Source of the DNA: UBA2231 sp964415175
GTDB lineage: Bacteria; Elusimicrobiota; Elusimicrobia; Elusimicrobiales; UBA9959
Direction: 5' to 3'
Assembly (NCBI GenBank): GCA_964415175.1
Contig: CAYPYG010000018.1
Location: forward strand, 1-57,407
DNA length: 57,407 bases
The position numbers were made by a program, and so were the translations under genes. The notes under the pieces are model-generated. The model searched no databases, had not been told where the DNA came from, and worked only from the letters and a program-made list of their open reading frames with translations. Every line of letters begins with the position of its first letter. The first letter of the stretch is position 1. Below are positions 1-9,494 of this stretch, in pieces.

Positions 1-140
1 TCACGGTGGAATGCCGCATCAGCCACCCCAACGAGGCGCTGCCCAATATCCTGCGTTTCCTTCCTTATATAAGGGTGGTCTCGCCGCCGGAACTTAAGAA
101 ACAGGTGCTGGAAAGGGTCAAAGGTTATCTTAAGAATTAG
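1..140 (+). CDS. WYL-type transcriptional regulator, C-terminal fragment
   Basis: This is the last part of a gene that begins before the window; the open frame starts at base 3 and ends at TAG 138-140. The tail contains NILRFLPYIRVVSPPELK followed by a short charged helix. That resembles the extreme C-terminus of WYL-domain regulators, which usually finish with a hydrophobic strand, a PPEL-like turn and a helix. WYL proteins are normally DNA-binding regulators that sense ligands or nucleic acid. The gene converges on the glucan synthase gene and overlaps its stop codon by 11 bp. A degraded second copy of this same tail lies at 9372-9484. Only about 45 residues are visible, so the family call rests on the tail alone. 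Confidence 0.55.
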   Translation, partial: TVECRISHPNEALPNILRFLPYIRVVSPPELKKQVLERVKGYLKN

Positions 141-3100
141 CGGGCGCGCCCAGGCGGACGAGGACGCGGTGCTTCACCAGGTCGCGGTGCAGCGCTATGA
201 CGCCGTCCTCCAGGACGCGGCCGTCGAGTTCCACGGAGGCCACGCCGCGCTCGACGTGAGAAGGGTTCTCGACGCGTATCTCGTAGACGGCCTGGCCGTG
301 GCGGTAGGTCAGCTCGAAGCCGTCCCAGGAGCCGGGTATCACGGGGTCCAGCGAGAGTCTCTCCCCCCGCACTTTAAGCCCTAATATCTCTTCCACCCAG
401 GCGCGGTACATCCACGCCGCCGAGCCCGTGTACCAGGACCAGCCGCCGTGGCCGACCTTGCCGGGCAGGCGGTAGATGTCGGCCGCCACCGCGTAGGGCT
501 CGGCGCCGTAGCGCCAGACCGTCTCCGGGTCGCGGGCGCGTTCGCAGGGGTTTATCATGCGCAGGATCTTGGCCGCGCGGGTGCCGTCGCCGCCGCGCGC
601 CAGCGCCATGGCCAGCCAGATGGCGGCGTGGGTGTACTGCCCGCCGTTCTCGCGCACGCCGGGCGGGTAGCCCTTGATGTAGCCCGGCGAAGGCTCGGAC
701 TTCTCGAACGGGGGCTCGAAGAGCAGGACCAGTCCCTCGTCCTCGCGGACCAGGTGCTCCCAGGCCGACTCCAGCGCGCGCGCGGCGCGCTCCGGGTCGG
801 CGGCGCCGCTCAGCCGCGCCCAGGACTGCGGCAGCGAATCTATCCTGGCCTCGGCGCAGGTCTTTGACCCCAGCGGCGAGCCGTCGTCGAAGGTGGCGCG
901 CAGGTACCAGTCGCCGTCCCAGGCGAATTTCTCCGTCCGGGCGGCCAGCGCCGCGCGCTCCCGTTCGTATTCCCGGCCGGCGGCTTCGTCGCCGAGCAGG
1001 GCGGCCATTTCGGCCATGCCCCTGAGCACGTCGGCCAGGAACCAGGCCAGCCAGACGCTTTCGCCTTTGCCGCCGGCGCCGACCAGGTTCATACCGTCGT
1101 TCCAGTCGCCGGTGCCCATGAGCGGCAGGCCGTTGGCGCCGCTTGTCATGGCGCGCTTCACAGCGCGCCGGCAATGTTCGAAAAGAGTATCCTTCTCGGC
1201 GGAGACCGCCGGCGTCTGGTAGGCCTCCGCCTGCCCCTCGTCGAGCGGCGGGGCCTCCAGGAAAGGCACGGTCTCGCGCAGGATGGCGGCGTCGCCCGTC
1301 ACCGCGACGTAACGGGCGGCGACATAGGGCAGCCACAGCAGGTCGTCGGAGATGCGCGAGCGTATCCCCTCGCCGCCGGGCGGATGCCACCAGTGCTGAA
1401 CGTCCCCCTCCCTGAACTGGCGGGCGGCCGCGCGCAGGATATGCTCGCGGGCCAGGCCGGGATGGGCGTAGAGCAGGGCCATAACGTCCTGAAGCTGGTC
1501 GCGGAAACCGAAGGCGCCGCCGGACTGGTAGAAGGCGGAGCGTCCCCAGACGCGGCAGGCCAGGTTCTGGTACGGCAGCCAGCGGTTGATCATGAAATCG
1601 GCGGAGAGTTCCGGCGTGCGCACTTTCACGGCGCCCAGCCGCCGGTCCCACCACGCCTGCGTCCGGCGCAGCGCGGCTTCCGCGGCCTGCTCGGCGCGGT
1701 AGGTCTTTATCAGCGCGCGGGCCTCGTCCGGCGACGAGGCCTGGCCCAGCATGCAGGTCAGTTCGACGGCCTCGCCAGGCGAGAGTTTAACGGAGGTCTG
1801 CAGGGCGGCGCAGGGATCGCGGCCCGCGCCGGCGCGGCGCGACAGGCTTACGCGCTCCATCGCGGCCGGATCGCTCAAAGAGCGGTTGCGGCCGATGAAG
1901 GCGGCGCGGTCGGCCGTGTAATTATCGGTGGGCACGCTCAGCGCCGCGAAGGCGGTCCTGTCCGCGTAGCCGGGATTAAAAGGATTGCGCGCGAGCAGGG
2001 CCGACGCCGCGTCGTCCCATTCGGTGACGACGTGCATCTGCGAAGTCTCCCTGGACTCGCCGAGCGCCCATTCCGCGTAATAGGTGACCGAAAGTTCGCG
2101 GATACGTTCGGAGGAGTTGCGCAGCACCAGGCGCTGCAGCTTGACCGGCTCGCCGCCGCGGTCGTCGACGGGAACGAAGACCGTCAGCTCCTGGTCGATG
2201 CCGTTGCTGTTATGTTCGAAGACCGTGTAGCCGGCGCCGTGCCTGGCGCGGTAGGACTCCTCCGAAGAGCGCACCGGCGACGCTGTGGGCGTCCAGAAGG
2301 CGCCGCTCTCCTCGTCGCGGATATAGACGGCCTCCGACGGCGGGTCCAGCACGGGGTCGTTGGACCAGGGCGTCAGGCGGTTGCGCTGGCTGTTGCCCTG
2401 CCAGGCGAAGCCTGCGCCGGTCTCGCTGACCAGCGCGCCGAAGGAGGGGTTGGCCAGGACATTGACCCAGGGCATCGGCGTGTTCATGCCCGGGCCGAGG
2501 TAGACGGCGTATTCGCGGCCGTCGGTGGTGAACCCGCCCAGGCTGTTGAAGTAAGGCAGCTCCAGGAACGGCAGCACGGCCGACGGCTCGCGGTCGCCGC
2601 CGCGCGCGTCCAGCGGGGCCGGCAGCTCGGGCGGCTCGGGCGCGGCGCTCAGCTGGTGGGAGAGGGCGCCCCGGGCGGCCACCATGACCACGCTGGCCGC
2701 CGCCCGCAGCAGTATGAGGTCCTCGGCGGGGATGAGACCGGCGCTGCGCAGATAGACTCCGCCGGGCTTGTCCACGCCGGCCTCGGTGGACTGGGCCTGC
2801 ACCAGGCGCTCGAGCTTCTCGCGCAGCGGCTGCTCGTAGCCGCCGGGTTCCTCGTTGAGTATGACCAGGTCGGCCTTGAGGCCGTGCATGCGCCAATAGG
2901 CGTGGGCCTGCAGCATCTGGCGGACCAGCGTCAGGTCCCGTGCCTCGCTGATGGAGACCAGGGCGATGGGGAGGTCGCCCGAGATGGAATAGGCCCACAG
3001 GCCGGCCTGGCCCTTGCGGTTCCTGGCCAGGCGGTCGGCGGCGCCGCGCATGACGGGGCTGGGGTAGAGCAGGTGGCCGGCCAGCTGCTGGAAGCGGCGC

Positions 3101-6100
3101 GTGTCGTCGGGCTGCACGCGCAGCAGGCGCAGTTCGAGCTGCGCGGAGGTCCAGGCGAAATCCATGGCGCGGTCTATGGCGCGCGGGTCGCCGTACTTGT
3201 TCATGGCGGCGATAACCTGCTCGCGCGACGAGCCGGCGGCCAGTACCAGCGAGACCTGCGCGCGCCCGCCGGGCGGCAGCGTCACGGCCTGGCGCAGGCT
3301 GAAGATGGGGTCCAGGACGAAACCGCTGTTGTTGCCCGGCTCCTGCAGGGCGCCCATGGGGCGGGCCGGATTGCAGCCGCGGCCGATGAAGCGGCGGCGG
3401 TCGGTGTCGAAGCGCAGCGCCCCTTCGGCCGGGCGGTCCAGCGTGAAGCGGTGGGCCGCGTAGACCGGCCGTTCGCCTTCGCCGCGCGGGCGGCGGCGGG
3501 CGAGCAGGGCGCGCTGTTCCGGCAGCGCTTCGGTCTCGACGAAGAGTTTGCTGAAGGCCGGGTGCTGGCGGTCGGCGGCGTGCGGCGCCAGCGCCAGCTC
3601 GAAATAGCTGGTCAGTTCCAGGACGCGCTCGGACGCGGAGCGGTTTATCAGCGTTATCCGGCGTATCTCCGCGTCGTCCTCGGGCGAGACGATGACCTCC
3701 GTCCCGGTCTCTATGCCGTGATCGACGCGCCGGAACACGGCCCGGTCCAGCATGAAATTGGCCGCGTAGGAGCCGGGCTCGCCCCGCACCGGCTGGTAGG
3801 TATTGGACCAGAGCCGGTCGCCGTCGGCCTCGCGGATATAGCAGAAGGACCCCTGGTCGTCGAGGGTGCGGTCCGCGCGCCAGCGCGTGACGTCGATATC
3901 CTCCCAGCGGCTGCGGCCGCCGCCGGTATTGGTGATCATCAGGCCGTAGCGGCCGTTGGAGAGGAGCTGGGTCTTGGGCACCGAGGTATGCGGCGTATCG
4001 AACTGCCTGACCGACGGCGCGGGCTCCCCCAGGCCGGCCACCGACGAGACGCGCTCGCGAGTGGAGATGTGGTAGAGCGGGGGCAGGGCCGGGATGCGCT
4101 CGTAGAGCAGCGGCTCGGCGGCGCGCACGCGCGGGTCGGAGTTGAAATAGCGGCGGACGGAATCGTTGTTGAGGAAATTGGCCAGCGACAGGAAGCCCAT
4201 GCCCTGGTGATGGGCCATGTAGGCGCGCACGATGACGCCGGCGCCGCCCTCGCGGCTGTAGTCGAGCGCCTCGAAATAGCCGCGCCCGCCCAGCATGCCC
4301 AGCCCGGCCAGCCGGCGGAGGTTCTCCGCCGATTCTTTGGGCGCCACGCCCGCGGCCAGCAGCGTGGCGTAGGGCGCTATGACCAGCTTCTCGGCCAGGC
4401 CGCGCTTGAGCCCCAGTTCCGGCACGCCGAAGGCCTGGTACTGGTAGGTCTTGCGGCTGTCCACGTCCGCGTAGGCGCATTCGGAGACGCCCCAGGGCGT
4501 GCCGTTTCTGCGCCCGTGGGCGATGTGTATCTCCACGGCCTCGCGGGCGGATTTATCCAGCAGGGAATTGGAGTGCGAGCGCTGGAAGAGCAGCGGCATC
4601 AGGTATTCGAACATCGTCCCTGTCCAGCTGAGCAGCGCGCGGCGCCTGCCGACGGCGCCGTAGGTGCGGTTCATGGCGAACCAGTGCTCCACGTGCAGGT
4701 CGCCGCGGGCGATGGCGACGAAGCTGCCCAGCCGCGCCTCGCTGGCCAGCAGGTCGTAGAAGGCGCGGTCCAGCCGGCCTTCCGAGACATTGAAGCCGAT
4801 GGAGAAGAGCCGCCGGCCGGGATCGTAGAGGAAAGCCATGTCGATGGAAGCGGAGAGCTCGCGCACCGAGGCGCGCAGCTTTTCGACGCGGGCCAGCGTT
4901 TCGCCGGCCAGCCACTTTGCCTTGTCGAAAGCCTCCAGGAAACGGTCGCACCAGTCGAGCAGGGCCGGCGGGCCCGAGAGCGAGCGCTCGCGTATGGCCC
5001 GCACGCGGGCCGCGCAGGGGACCTCCCCCTCCGCGAGCTCCAGCAGGGAAGGCGCGCGGCGCAGCGCCCGGCGGAAATCGTCCTGGGCCGCCGGCTCCAG
5101 CGAGGCGAGTTCGGCCGAGGTCTTTTCGGCCAGTATCTCTATCCAGGGGAGGTAACGGCCGGCCTGGGCGAGCCAGGCCGCGGATTGCCCGCGCAGTTCG
5201 CGGGTCCAGGCGGCGGCTTCGCCCCCGGCCGCGCCGGTCCTGGCGGACAGGTCCCCTATAAGGGTATCCATTCTCTTTAACAGGACCAGCGCGTCGGCGG
5301 CCCGCTCCGGCGGGAAACGGCAGGCGTCGCGCAGTTCCTGGAGCTCACGGGCGCAATCGGTACCGGGACACCATGCCGCATGGTGTCCCCCGCTGATGCC
5401 GCCGGCCCGCAGCGACTGGCGCAGTATATCGCAGCCGTCGCGCAGGCCCTCGAAAACTTTCCCGTCCAGCAGCGGCGCCCGCTCCAGCGCGCCCAGGCCC
5501 GGGTCCAGCGCCCAGAGCGAAGCCAGGAGGTTGCCGCTGTCGACGGTGGAGACGTAGCGCGGGTTGAGGGGCTCGAGCCTGCGTATGTCGTACCAGTTGA
5601 GCAGGTGGCCCTCGTAGCGCTCCAGCTTCTCCACCGAGACCATGGTCAGCGACAGCCTCTCTACGGCGCCGTCGGCGGTGAGGTAGCCGAAGTCGCGGGC
5701 GGAGAGGACGCTGGCCAGGTAGAGGCCGATATTGGTCGGGCTGGTGCGCATGGCCAGTTGCGGCGGTTCGGTGTCCTGGTAATTGTCCGGCGGCAGCCAG
5801 GAGCTTTCCTCGTTCACGAAATCAGTGAAATAGCGCCAGGTGCGGCGGGCCACGGTCCTGAGGAACTGCCGGTCGGCGGCGGGCACCATCAGGCGCGGCT
5901 GCCTGGCCGGCGGACGCCGCACCAGCAGCCAGCCGGTGAGCGGCGAGGCGGCCCACAGGACCAGCCAGGGGATGGCCGGACCGAAAGCGTCCGGGTACAG
6001 CGACAGCACCCGGTAACCGGCGGCCGCGCTGAGCAGCGTCAGCAGGAACAGCGAGAGCAGGAAGCGCGGCACTTTGGACCGGGCGCCCGCGCCGGCGGCC

Positions 6101-9100
6101 TGGGCGGAGGTCCATTCCAGCAGGCCGCGGTGAGAGACGAGCATGCGGTAGGAGGCGCGCAGCACGGCGTCCAGGGAGACCCAGGCCTTGTACGGCAGCA
6201 CCGAGGCTTTGGCCACGGTACGGAGCACGTCGCGCGTGCGCTGGCCGGAAGAGGAGGCCTTGCGGCTGCGGCTGTTGAAGACCCAGGTGAACGACTGCAG
6301 CAGGGAATGGAAGAAAAGCTGGGCGACGACCAGGGCGGAGGCGGTCCAGCCGGCCCGCGCGGAAAGGGTCCAGGAGCCGGCCAGCAGCGCCAGTATGGCC
6401 AGCGGCAGCAGGCTGCGGCGCAGGTTGTCGAAGATCTTCCAGCGGTTGAGAGCGGAGAGCGGGTTGGGGACGCGCCCGCCGCCGGCGGCGGGGACGCTCG
6501 GCAGCACCCAGCCGGCTATCTGGAAGTCGCCGCGTATCCAGCGGTGATGGCGGTTTATGTAGGTGATGTAATCCTGCGGGCTCTCGTCGAAGAGCTCTAT
6601 GTCGCTGGCCAGGCCGACGCGCACGTGCGCGCCCTCTATGAGGTCGTGGCTGAGCAGCGTCGCCTCGGGGAACCTGCCGGAGAGCACGCGGCCGAAGACG
6701 CGGACGTCGTAGATGCCCTTGCCGTGATACGAGCCCTCGCCCGAGAGGTCCTGGTACACGTCGGAGACCGCGTTGGAGTAGGGGTCTATGCCGCTGCCGT
6801 CGGAGAAGAGCCGGCTGAAGGGCGTGCCGTTGGCGCTCGACAGCGACGGGCTGACGCGCGGCTGTATCAGGCCGTAGCCGGAGACCACGCGGCCGGCGTC
6901 GTCGAGGCGGGCGCGGTTGAGCGGGTGGGACAGCGTCTCTATCATGCGGCGCGCGGCGTCGTGCGGCAGCTGCGTGTCGCTGTCGAGCGTGATGACGAAG
7001 CGGATATCGGAGAGCGCCGCCGGGTCGCCGACGCGGACCAGTTCGGCCGCGCCGGGGCGCGTGCCGTCGAGCAGGCCGTTGAGCTCCTCGAGCTTGCCGC
7101 GCTTGCGCTCCCAGCCGATGAACTTCCGTTCGCATTCGCTCCAGCGCCGCTCGCGGTGGAAGAGGAAGAAGCGGCCGGCGCCGTGGCGGCGGTTGAGCTC
7201 CTCTATGCGCCGCACGGCGGCGGAGAGCAGCGGCGCGTCGGTCTCGCAATGCGGCTGCGCGGCGTCCCGGTAATCGGAATAAAGGGCGAAGAGGAGGTTG
7301 TTCTCGCGGTTGGCCAGGTAGCGCACTTCCAGCTTCTCGGCCTCCGCGTCTATGGTGGCCCGGTCGAGCAGCATCATCGGCACTACCACCAGTGTGCGGC
7401 ATTCGTCGGGTATCCCGGCGGCGCGGAAATCCATTTTGGGCAGAGTGCGCGGCGGCAGCAGGCGCATCACCAGGTAGTTGAAGAGCTCCAGCGCCATCTG
7501 GCTGGCGGGGATGAGGAGCAGCAGGACGGCCGCGGCGGCCAGTCCGGCCGGCGCGCCGCCGGGCAGGCCCAGGCGCAGGGAGAGCAGCGTCAGCGCGGCC
7601 GTGAGCGAGAGAACTCCGGCGAAATAGACCGCCGTGTGGTTGCGGTAGACCCACCGCAGGGCGCGGAAACGCAGGGCTTCCCGGCAGCCCAGGCCCCGGG
7701 CGAGCTCCGCCCGCTTGTCCCCTATAAGGTAGAGACCGACGTGATCGGCGCCGGGCTCCCTGTCGCGGTCCTCGGCGGCGCGGCGGGCCATATCCACGGC
7801 GGCGGCGGCCACCTCCTCCTGGGGACGGCCGGAGCCGCGGTGCAGGTCCTCCACCGCGCGGCGGTAGCGGTCGCGCGTGGCGAAATCCATGCCGGGATAG
7901 ACGCCGGCGGGGTCCTGCCGCAGGGCGTTCTCCACTACGCTGAGTTCCTCGAAGCAGTCCTTCCAGTCGAGCAGGGAGAGCAGCCGCAGGCTGTTGAAGG
8001 CGTTGCCGATGGAGATCTGGTCGCGGGCGCGGCCGGTCTTGCCGCGCTGGTTCAGCTCGGCCAGCGAACCGCCGAAACTCCGCTCCAGCCAGGCCCGCAC
8101 CGGCGTCAGGACGGATTCCTCGTCGTGCAGGTAATCGAGCAGCTCCAGCGCGAAATAATGGCCGGGCCGGCGGTGGGTCTCGGTCAGCTCCGCCAGTATG
8201 GCGTAGAGCTGGTCGGGGTCGCGCCGGGTCGCGGTGATGAGGCGGTTGGCCCAGAAATCGGCGAGTTCGCCTTCGCGCAGTTCCGACACCGCCTTGAGCG
8301 TCAGCCGCTGTATGTTCTCCAGCAGCGCGGTGCGCAGCATCTGCGGCACCGCCCACAGTTCGCCTATCGAGAGCGGCGTGACCGACTGGTAGGCGCGGAT
8401 ATAGGAAAGTATGTTCTCCCGGTCCAGGTGCAGGTCGGAGCGGGCGGAGAGCTCGCGGGCGAGGCCGTAGATGCGCGGCAGGCCGCGGTCCGGTCCGCCG
8501 GAGAGGGCCGGCAGCTGGCGGTAGAACCGCCAGGGCAGGTTCAGGCGCACGTCGCGCGCGTTGCTCTCGAAGATATAATCGTTGTCCAGCAGCCACTCGC
8601 TGGTCAGCGGCGGAGACTGCTTGACGCGGTAGGCGGCGGCCAGCTCGCGGCAGGCCCGGCGGAACAGCCCCAGGCCGCGGCCAAGGCGTCTGAGCAGCTC
8701 CGGGTCGCGCGGCGTACGGTCGGCCAGCCGGTGCTTGCCGGCCAGGCGGCGGGCGTGGTCCTCCAGCTGGGCGGTATCGAGCGGGGACCGCCCTTCCTCG
8801 CGGGCGTCCGCGGTCTCGCCGGGCAGGCGGGGATGCATGACGCAGATGACCGGCGGGCGCTCCTTGCCGGCCAGCAGTACGGCGTGGGGAAGGTGGAGGG
8901 TCTCGTTGGGGCCCTGGAAGAGGATGACGGTCTCGCCGGCCGTCAGCCAGCGCGCGTGGTCCCTGAGCAGCCGCCGGTCCACGCCGAACCTGGAGCGCCT
9001 CAGCCAGACGGCGTTGAAAAGTACCGCCAGGACCGCGGACGGCGTCAGCAGGACGAAGGCGGCCTCGGCCAGGGCGAAAACGACGGCGACCGACCCGACG

Positions 9101-9270
9101 GCGGACGCCAGGCGCAGCCAGGCGAACGGGTCGTGCGTCCTTATTTTCCCCTCGGGAGTCCTGCGGATCCACGCCGCGCGCTCGTAACCCTTGCGCCGCA
9201 GCCGGGCGAAAGCGGCGAGCGCCTCTTCGTGCCTGGAAAAATAACTTACGAGTATTCCGGGTGTGTCCAT
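130..9270 (-). CDS. ndvB: cyclic beta-1,2-glucan synthase (NdvB/ChvB type)
   Basis: A 3046-residue inner-membrane enzyme that should polymerise UDP-glucose into beta-1,2-glucan, cyclise it and trim its length. Membrane segments lie near residues 60-90, 545-600, 950-990 and 1067-1113. The glycosyltransferase region (GT84-like) carries LDSDTQ near residue 763 and a RHHRWIRGD motif near 907. A helical domain near 1140-1700, starting at TWRYFTDFVNEE, is the type found between the two catalytic parts. The C-terminal GH94 phosphorylase-like part has GTGDWNDGMN near residue 2722 and RENGGQYTHAA further on. Known family members are about 2800 residues, so this one is full length. The ATG at 9270 is the first in frame; no strong ribosome site is visible. 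Such glucans serve in osmotic adaptation or host contact. Copies of a WYL gene end flank the gene on both sides. Confidence 0.88.
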   Translation of the reverse strand: MDTPGILVSYFSRHEEALAAFARLRRKGYERAAWIRRTPEGKIRTHDPFAWLRLASAVGSVAVVFALAEAAFVLLTPSAVLAVLFNAVWLRRSRFGVDRRLLRDHARWLTAGETVILFQGPNETLHLPHAVLLAGKERPPVICVMHPRLPGETADAREEGRSPLDTAQLEDHARRLAGKHRLADRTPRDPELLRRLGRGLGLFRRACRELAAAYRVKQSPPLTSEWLLDNDYIFESNARDVRLNLPWRFYRQLPALSGGPDRGLPRIYGLARELSARSDLHLDRENILSYIRAYQSVTPLSIGELWAVPQMLRTALLENIQRLTLKAVSELREGELADFWANRLITATRRDPDQLYAILAELTETHRRPGHYFALELLDYLHDEESVLTPVRAWLERSFGGSLAELNQRGKTGRARDQISIGNAFNSLRLLSLLDWKDCFEELSVVENALRQDPAGVYPGMDFATRDRYRRAVEDLHRGSGRPQEEVAAAAVDMARRAAEDRDREPGADHVGLYLIGDKRAELARGLGCREALRFRALRWVYRNHTAVYFAGVLSLTAALTLLSLRLGLPGGAPAGLAAAAVLLLLIPASQMALELFNYLVMRLLPPRTLPKMDFRAAGIPDECRTLVVVPMMLLDRATIDAEAEKLEVRYLANRENNLLFALYSDYRDAAQPHCETDAPLLSAAVRRIEELNRRHGAGRFFLFHRERRWSECERKFIGWERKRGKLEELNGLLDGTRPGAAELVRVGDPAALSDIRFVITLDSDTQLPHDAARRMIETLSHPLNRARLDDAGRVVSGYGLIQPRVSPSLSSANGTPFSRLFSDGSGIDPYSNAVSDVYQDLSGEGSYHGKGIYDVRVFGRVLSGRFPEATLLSHDLIEGAHVRVGLASDIELFDESPQDYITYINRHHRWIRGDFQIAGWVLPSVPAAGGGRVPNPLSALNRWKIFDNLRRSLLPLAILALLAGSWTLSARAGWTASALVVAQLFFHSLLQSFTWVFNSRSRKASSSGQRTRDVLRTVAKASVLPYKAWVSLDAVLRASYRMLVSHRGLLEWTSAQAAGAGARSKVPRFLLSLFLLTLLSAAAGYRVLSLYPDAFGPAIPWLVLWAASPLTGWLLVRRPPARQPRLMVPAADRQFLRTVARRTWRYFTDFVNEESSWLPPDNYQDTEPPQLAMRTSPTNIGLYLASVLSARDFGYLTADGAVERLSLTMVSVEKLERYEGHLLNWYDIRRLEPLNPRYVSTVDSGNLLASLWALDPGLGALERAPLLDGKVFEGLRDGCDILRQSLRAGGISGGHHAAWCPGTDCARELQELRDACRFPPERAADALVLLKRMDTLIGDLSARTGAAGGEAAAWTRELRGQSAAWLAQAGRYLPWIEILAEKTSAELASLEPAAQDDFRRALRRAPSLLELAEGEVPCAARVRAIRERSLSGPPALLDWCDRFLEAFDKAKWLAGETLARVEKLRASVRELSASIDMAFLYDPGRRLFSIGFNVSEGRLDRAFYDLLASEARLGSFVAIARGDLHVEHWFAMNRTYGAVGRRRALLSWTGTMFEYLMPLLFQRSHSNSLLDKSAREAVEIHIAHGRRNGTPWGVSECAYADVDSRKTYQYQAFGVPELGLKRGLAEKLVIAPYATLLAAGVAPKESAENLRRLAGLGMLGGRGYFEALDYSREGGAGVIVRAYMAHHQGMGFLSLANFLNNDSVRRYFNSDPRVRAAEPLLYERIPALPPLYHISTRERVSSVAGLGEPAPSVRQFDTPHTSVPKTQLLSNGRYGLMITNTGGGRSRWEDIDVTRWRADRTLDDQGSFCYIREADGDRLWSNTYQPVRGEPGSYAANFMLDRAVFRRVDHGIETGTEVIVSPEDDAEIRRITLINRSASERVLELTSYFELALAPHAADRQHPAFSKLFVETEALPEQRALLARRRPRGEGERPVYAAHRFTLDRPAEGALRFDTDRRRFIGRGCNPARPMGALQEPGNNSGFVLDPIFSLRQAVTLPPGGRAQVSLVLAAGSSREQVIAAMNKYGDPRAIDRAMDFAWTSAQLELRLLRVQPDDTRRFQQLAGHLLYPSPVMRGAADRLARNRKGQAGLWAYSISGDLPIALVSISEARDLTLVRQMLQAHAYWRMHGLKADLVILNEEPGGYEQPLREKLERLVQAQSTEAGVDKPGGVYLRSAGLIPAEDLILLRAAASVVMVAARGALSHQLSAAPEPPELPAPLDARGGDREPSAVLPFLELPYFNSLGGFTTDGREYAVYLGPGMNTPMPWVNVLANPSFGALVSETGAGFAWQGNSQRNRLTPWSNDPVLDPPSEAVYIRDEESGAFWTPTASPVRSSEESYRARHGAGYTVFEHNSNGIDQELTVFVPVDDRGGEPVKLQRLVLRNSSERIRELSVTYYAEWALGESRETSQMHVVTEWDDAASALLARNPFNPGYADRTAFAALSVPTDNYTADRAAFIGRNRSLSDPAAMERVSLSRRAGAGRDPCAALQTSVKLSPGEAVELTCMLGQASSPDEARALIKTYRAEQAAEAALRRTQAWWDRRLGAVKVRTPELSADFMINRWLPYQNLACRVWGRSAFYQSGGAFGFRDQLQDVMALLYAHPGLAREHILRAAARQFREGDVQHWWHPPGGEGIRSRISDDLLWLPYVAARYVAVTGDAAILRETVPFLEAPPLDEGQAEAYQTPAVSAEKDTLFEHCRRAVKRAMTSGANGLPLMGTGDWNDGMNLVGAGGKGESVWLAWFLADVLRGMAEMAALLGDEAAGREYERERAALAARTEKFAWDGDWYLRATFDDGSPLGSKTCAEARIDSLPQSWARLSGAADPERAARALESAWEHLVREDEGLVLLFEPPFEKSEPSPGYIKGYPPGVRENGGQYTHAAIWLAMALARGGDGTRAAKILRMINPCERARDPETVWRYGAEPYAVAADIYRLPGKVGHGGWSWYTGSAAWMYRAWVEEILGLKVRGERLSLDPVIPGSWDGFELTYRHGQAVYEIRVENPSHVERGVASVELDGRVLEDGVIALHRDLVKHRVLVRLGAPANS

Positions 9271-9371
9271 TGCTTTTTACGGGGAAACTAGGCGCGGCCG
9301 CCGCCGCGTTCTACTGCGACTTCCGGCAGTAATTGAAACATATTTGGAAGGGCGAGACTATGCCGCCGCGC

Positions 9372-9484
9372 CGATAATACCGGAGGACGGGCCAATATCC
9401 CGCGCTTCCTTCCTTATATACGGGGGGCTCGCCGCCCGGCCCGGAAGAACGGGTACCCGGGCGGGCGAAGGACTACCTGAAAAA
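9372..9484 (+). pseudogene. broken copy of the WYL regulator 3' end
   Basis: Bases 9391-9483 align with 41-137 at the left edge of the window, including a shared TTCCTTCCTTATATA. Read in the WYL frame it gives NIPRFLPYIRG. After a one-base frame change it continues GSPPGPEERVPGRAKDYLKK, matching the intact tail's SPPELKKQVLERVKGYLKN. Upstream of about 9372 no more of the gene is recognisable. Like the intact copy, it converges on the stop codon of a minus-strand gene. It is therefore a decayed duplicate or a displaced original end. Confidence 0.65.
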
Positions 9485-9494
9485 GACCCGGCCG

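Noticed and set aside
1174..5280. Very long open frame on the plus strand opposite the glucan synthase gene
   Set aside because: Shadow of the GC-rich ndvB gene; its product is low-complexity with no recognisable motif, while the minus strand reads a full known enzyme.
5380..9291. Second long plus-strand frame opposite ndvB
   Set aside because: Same reason; codon-position bias follows the minus strand.
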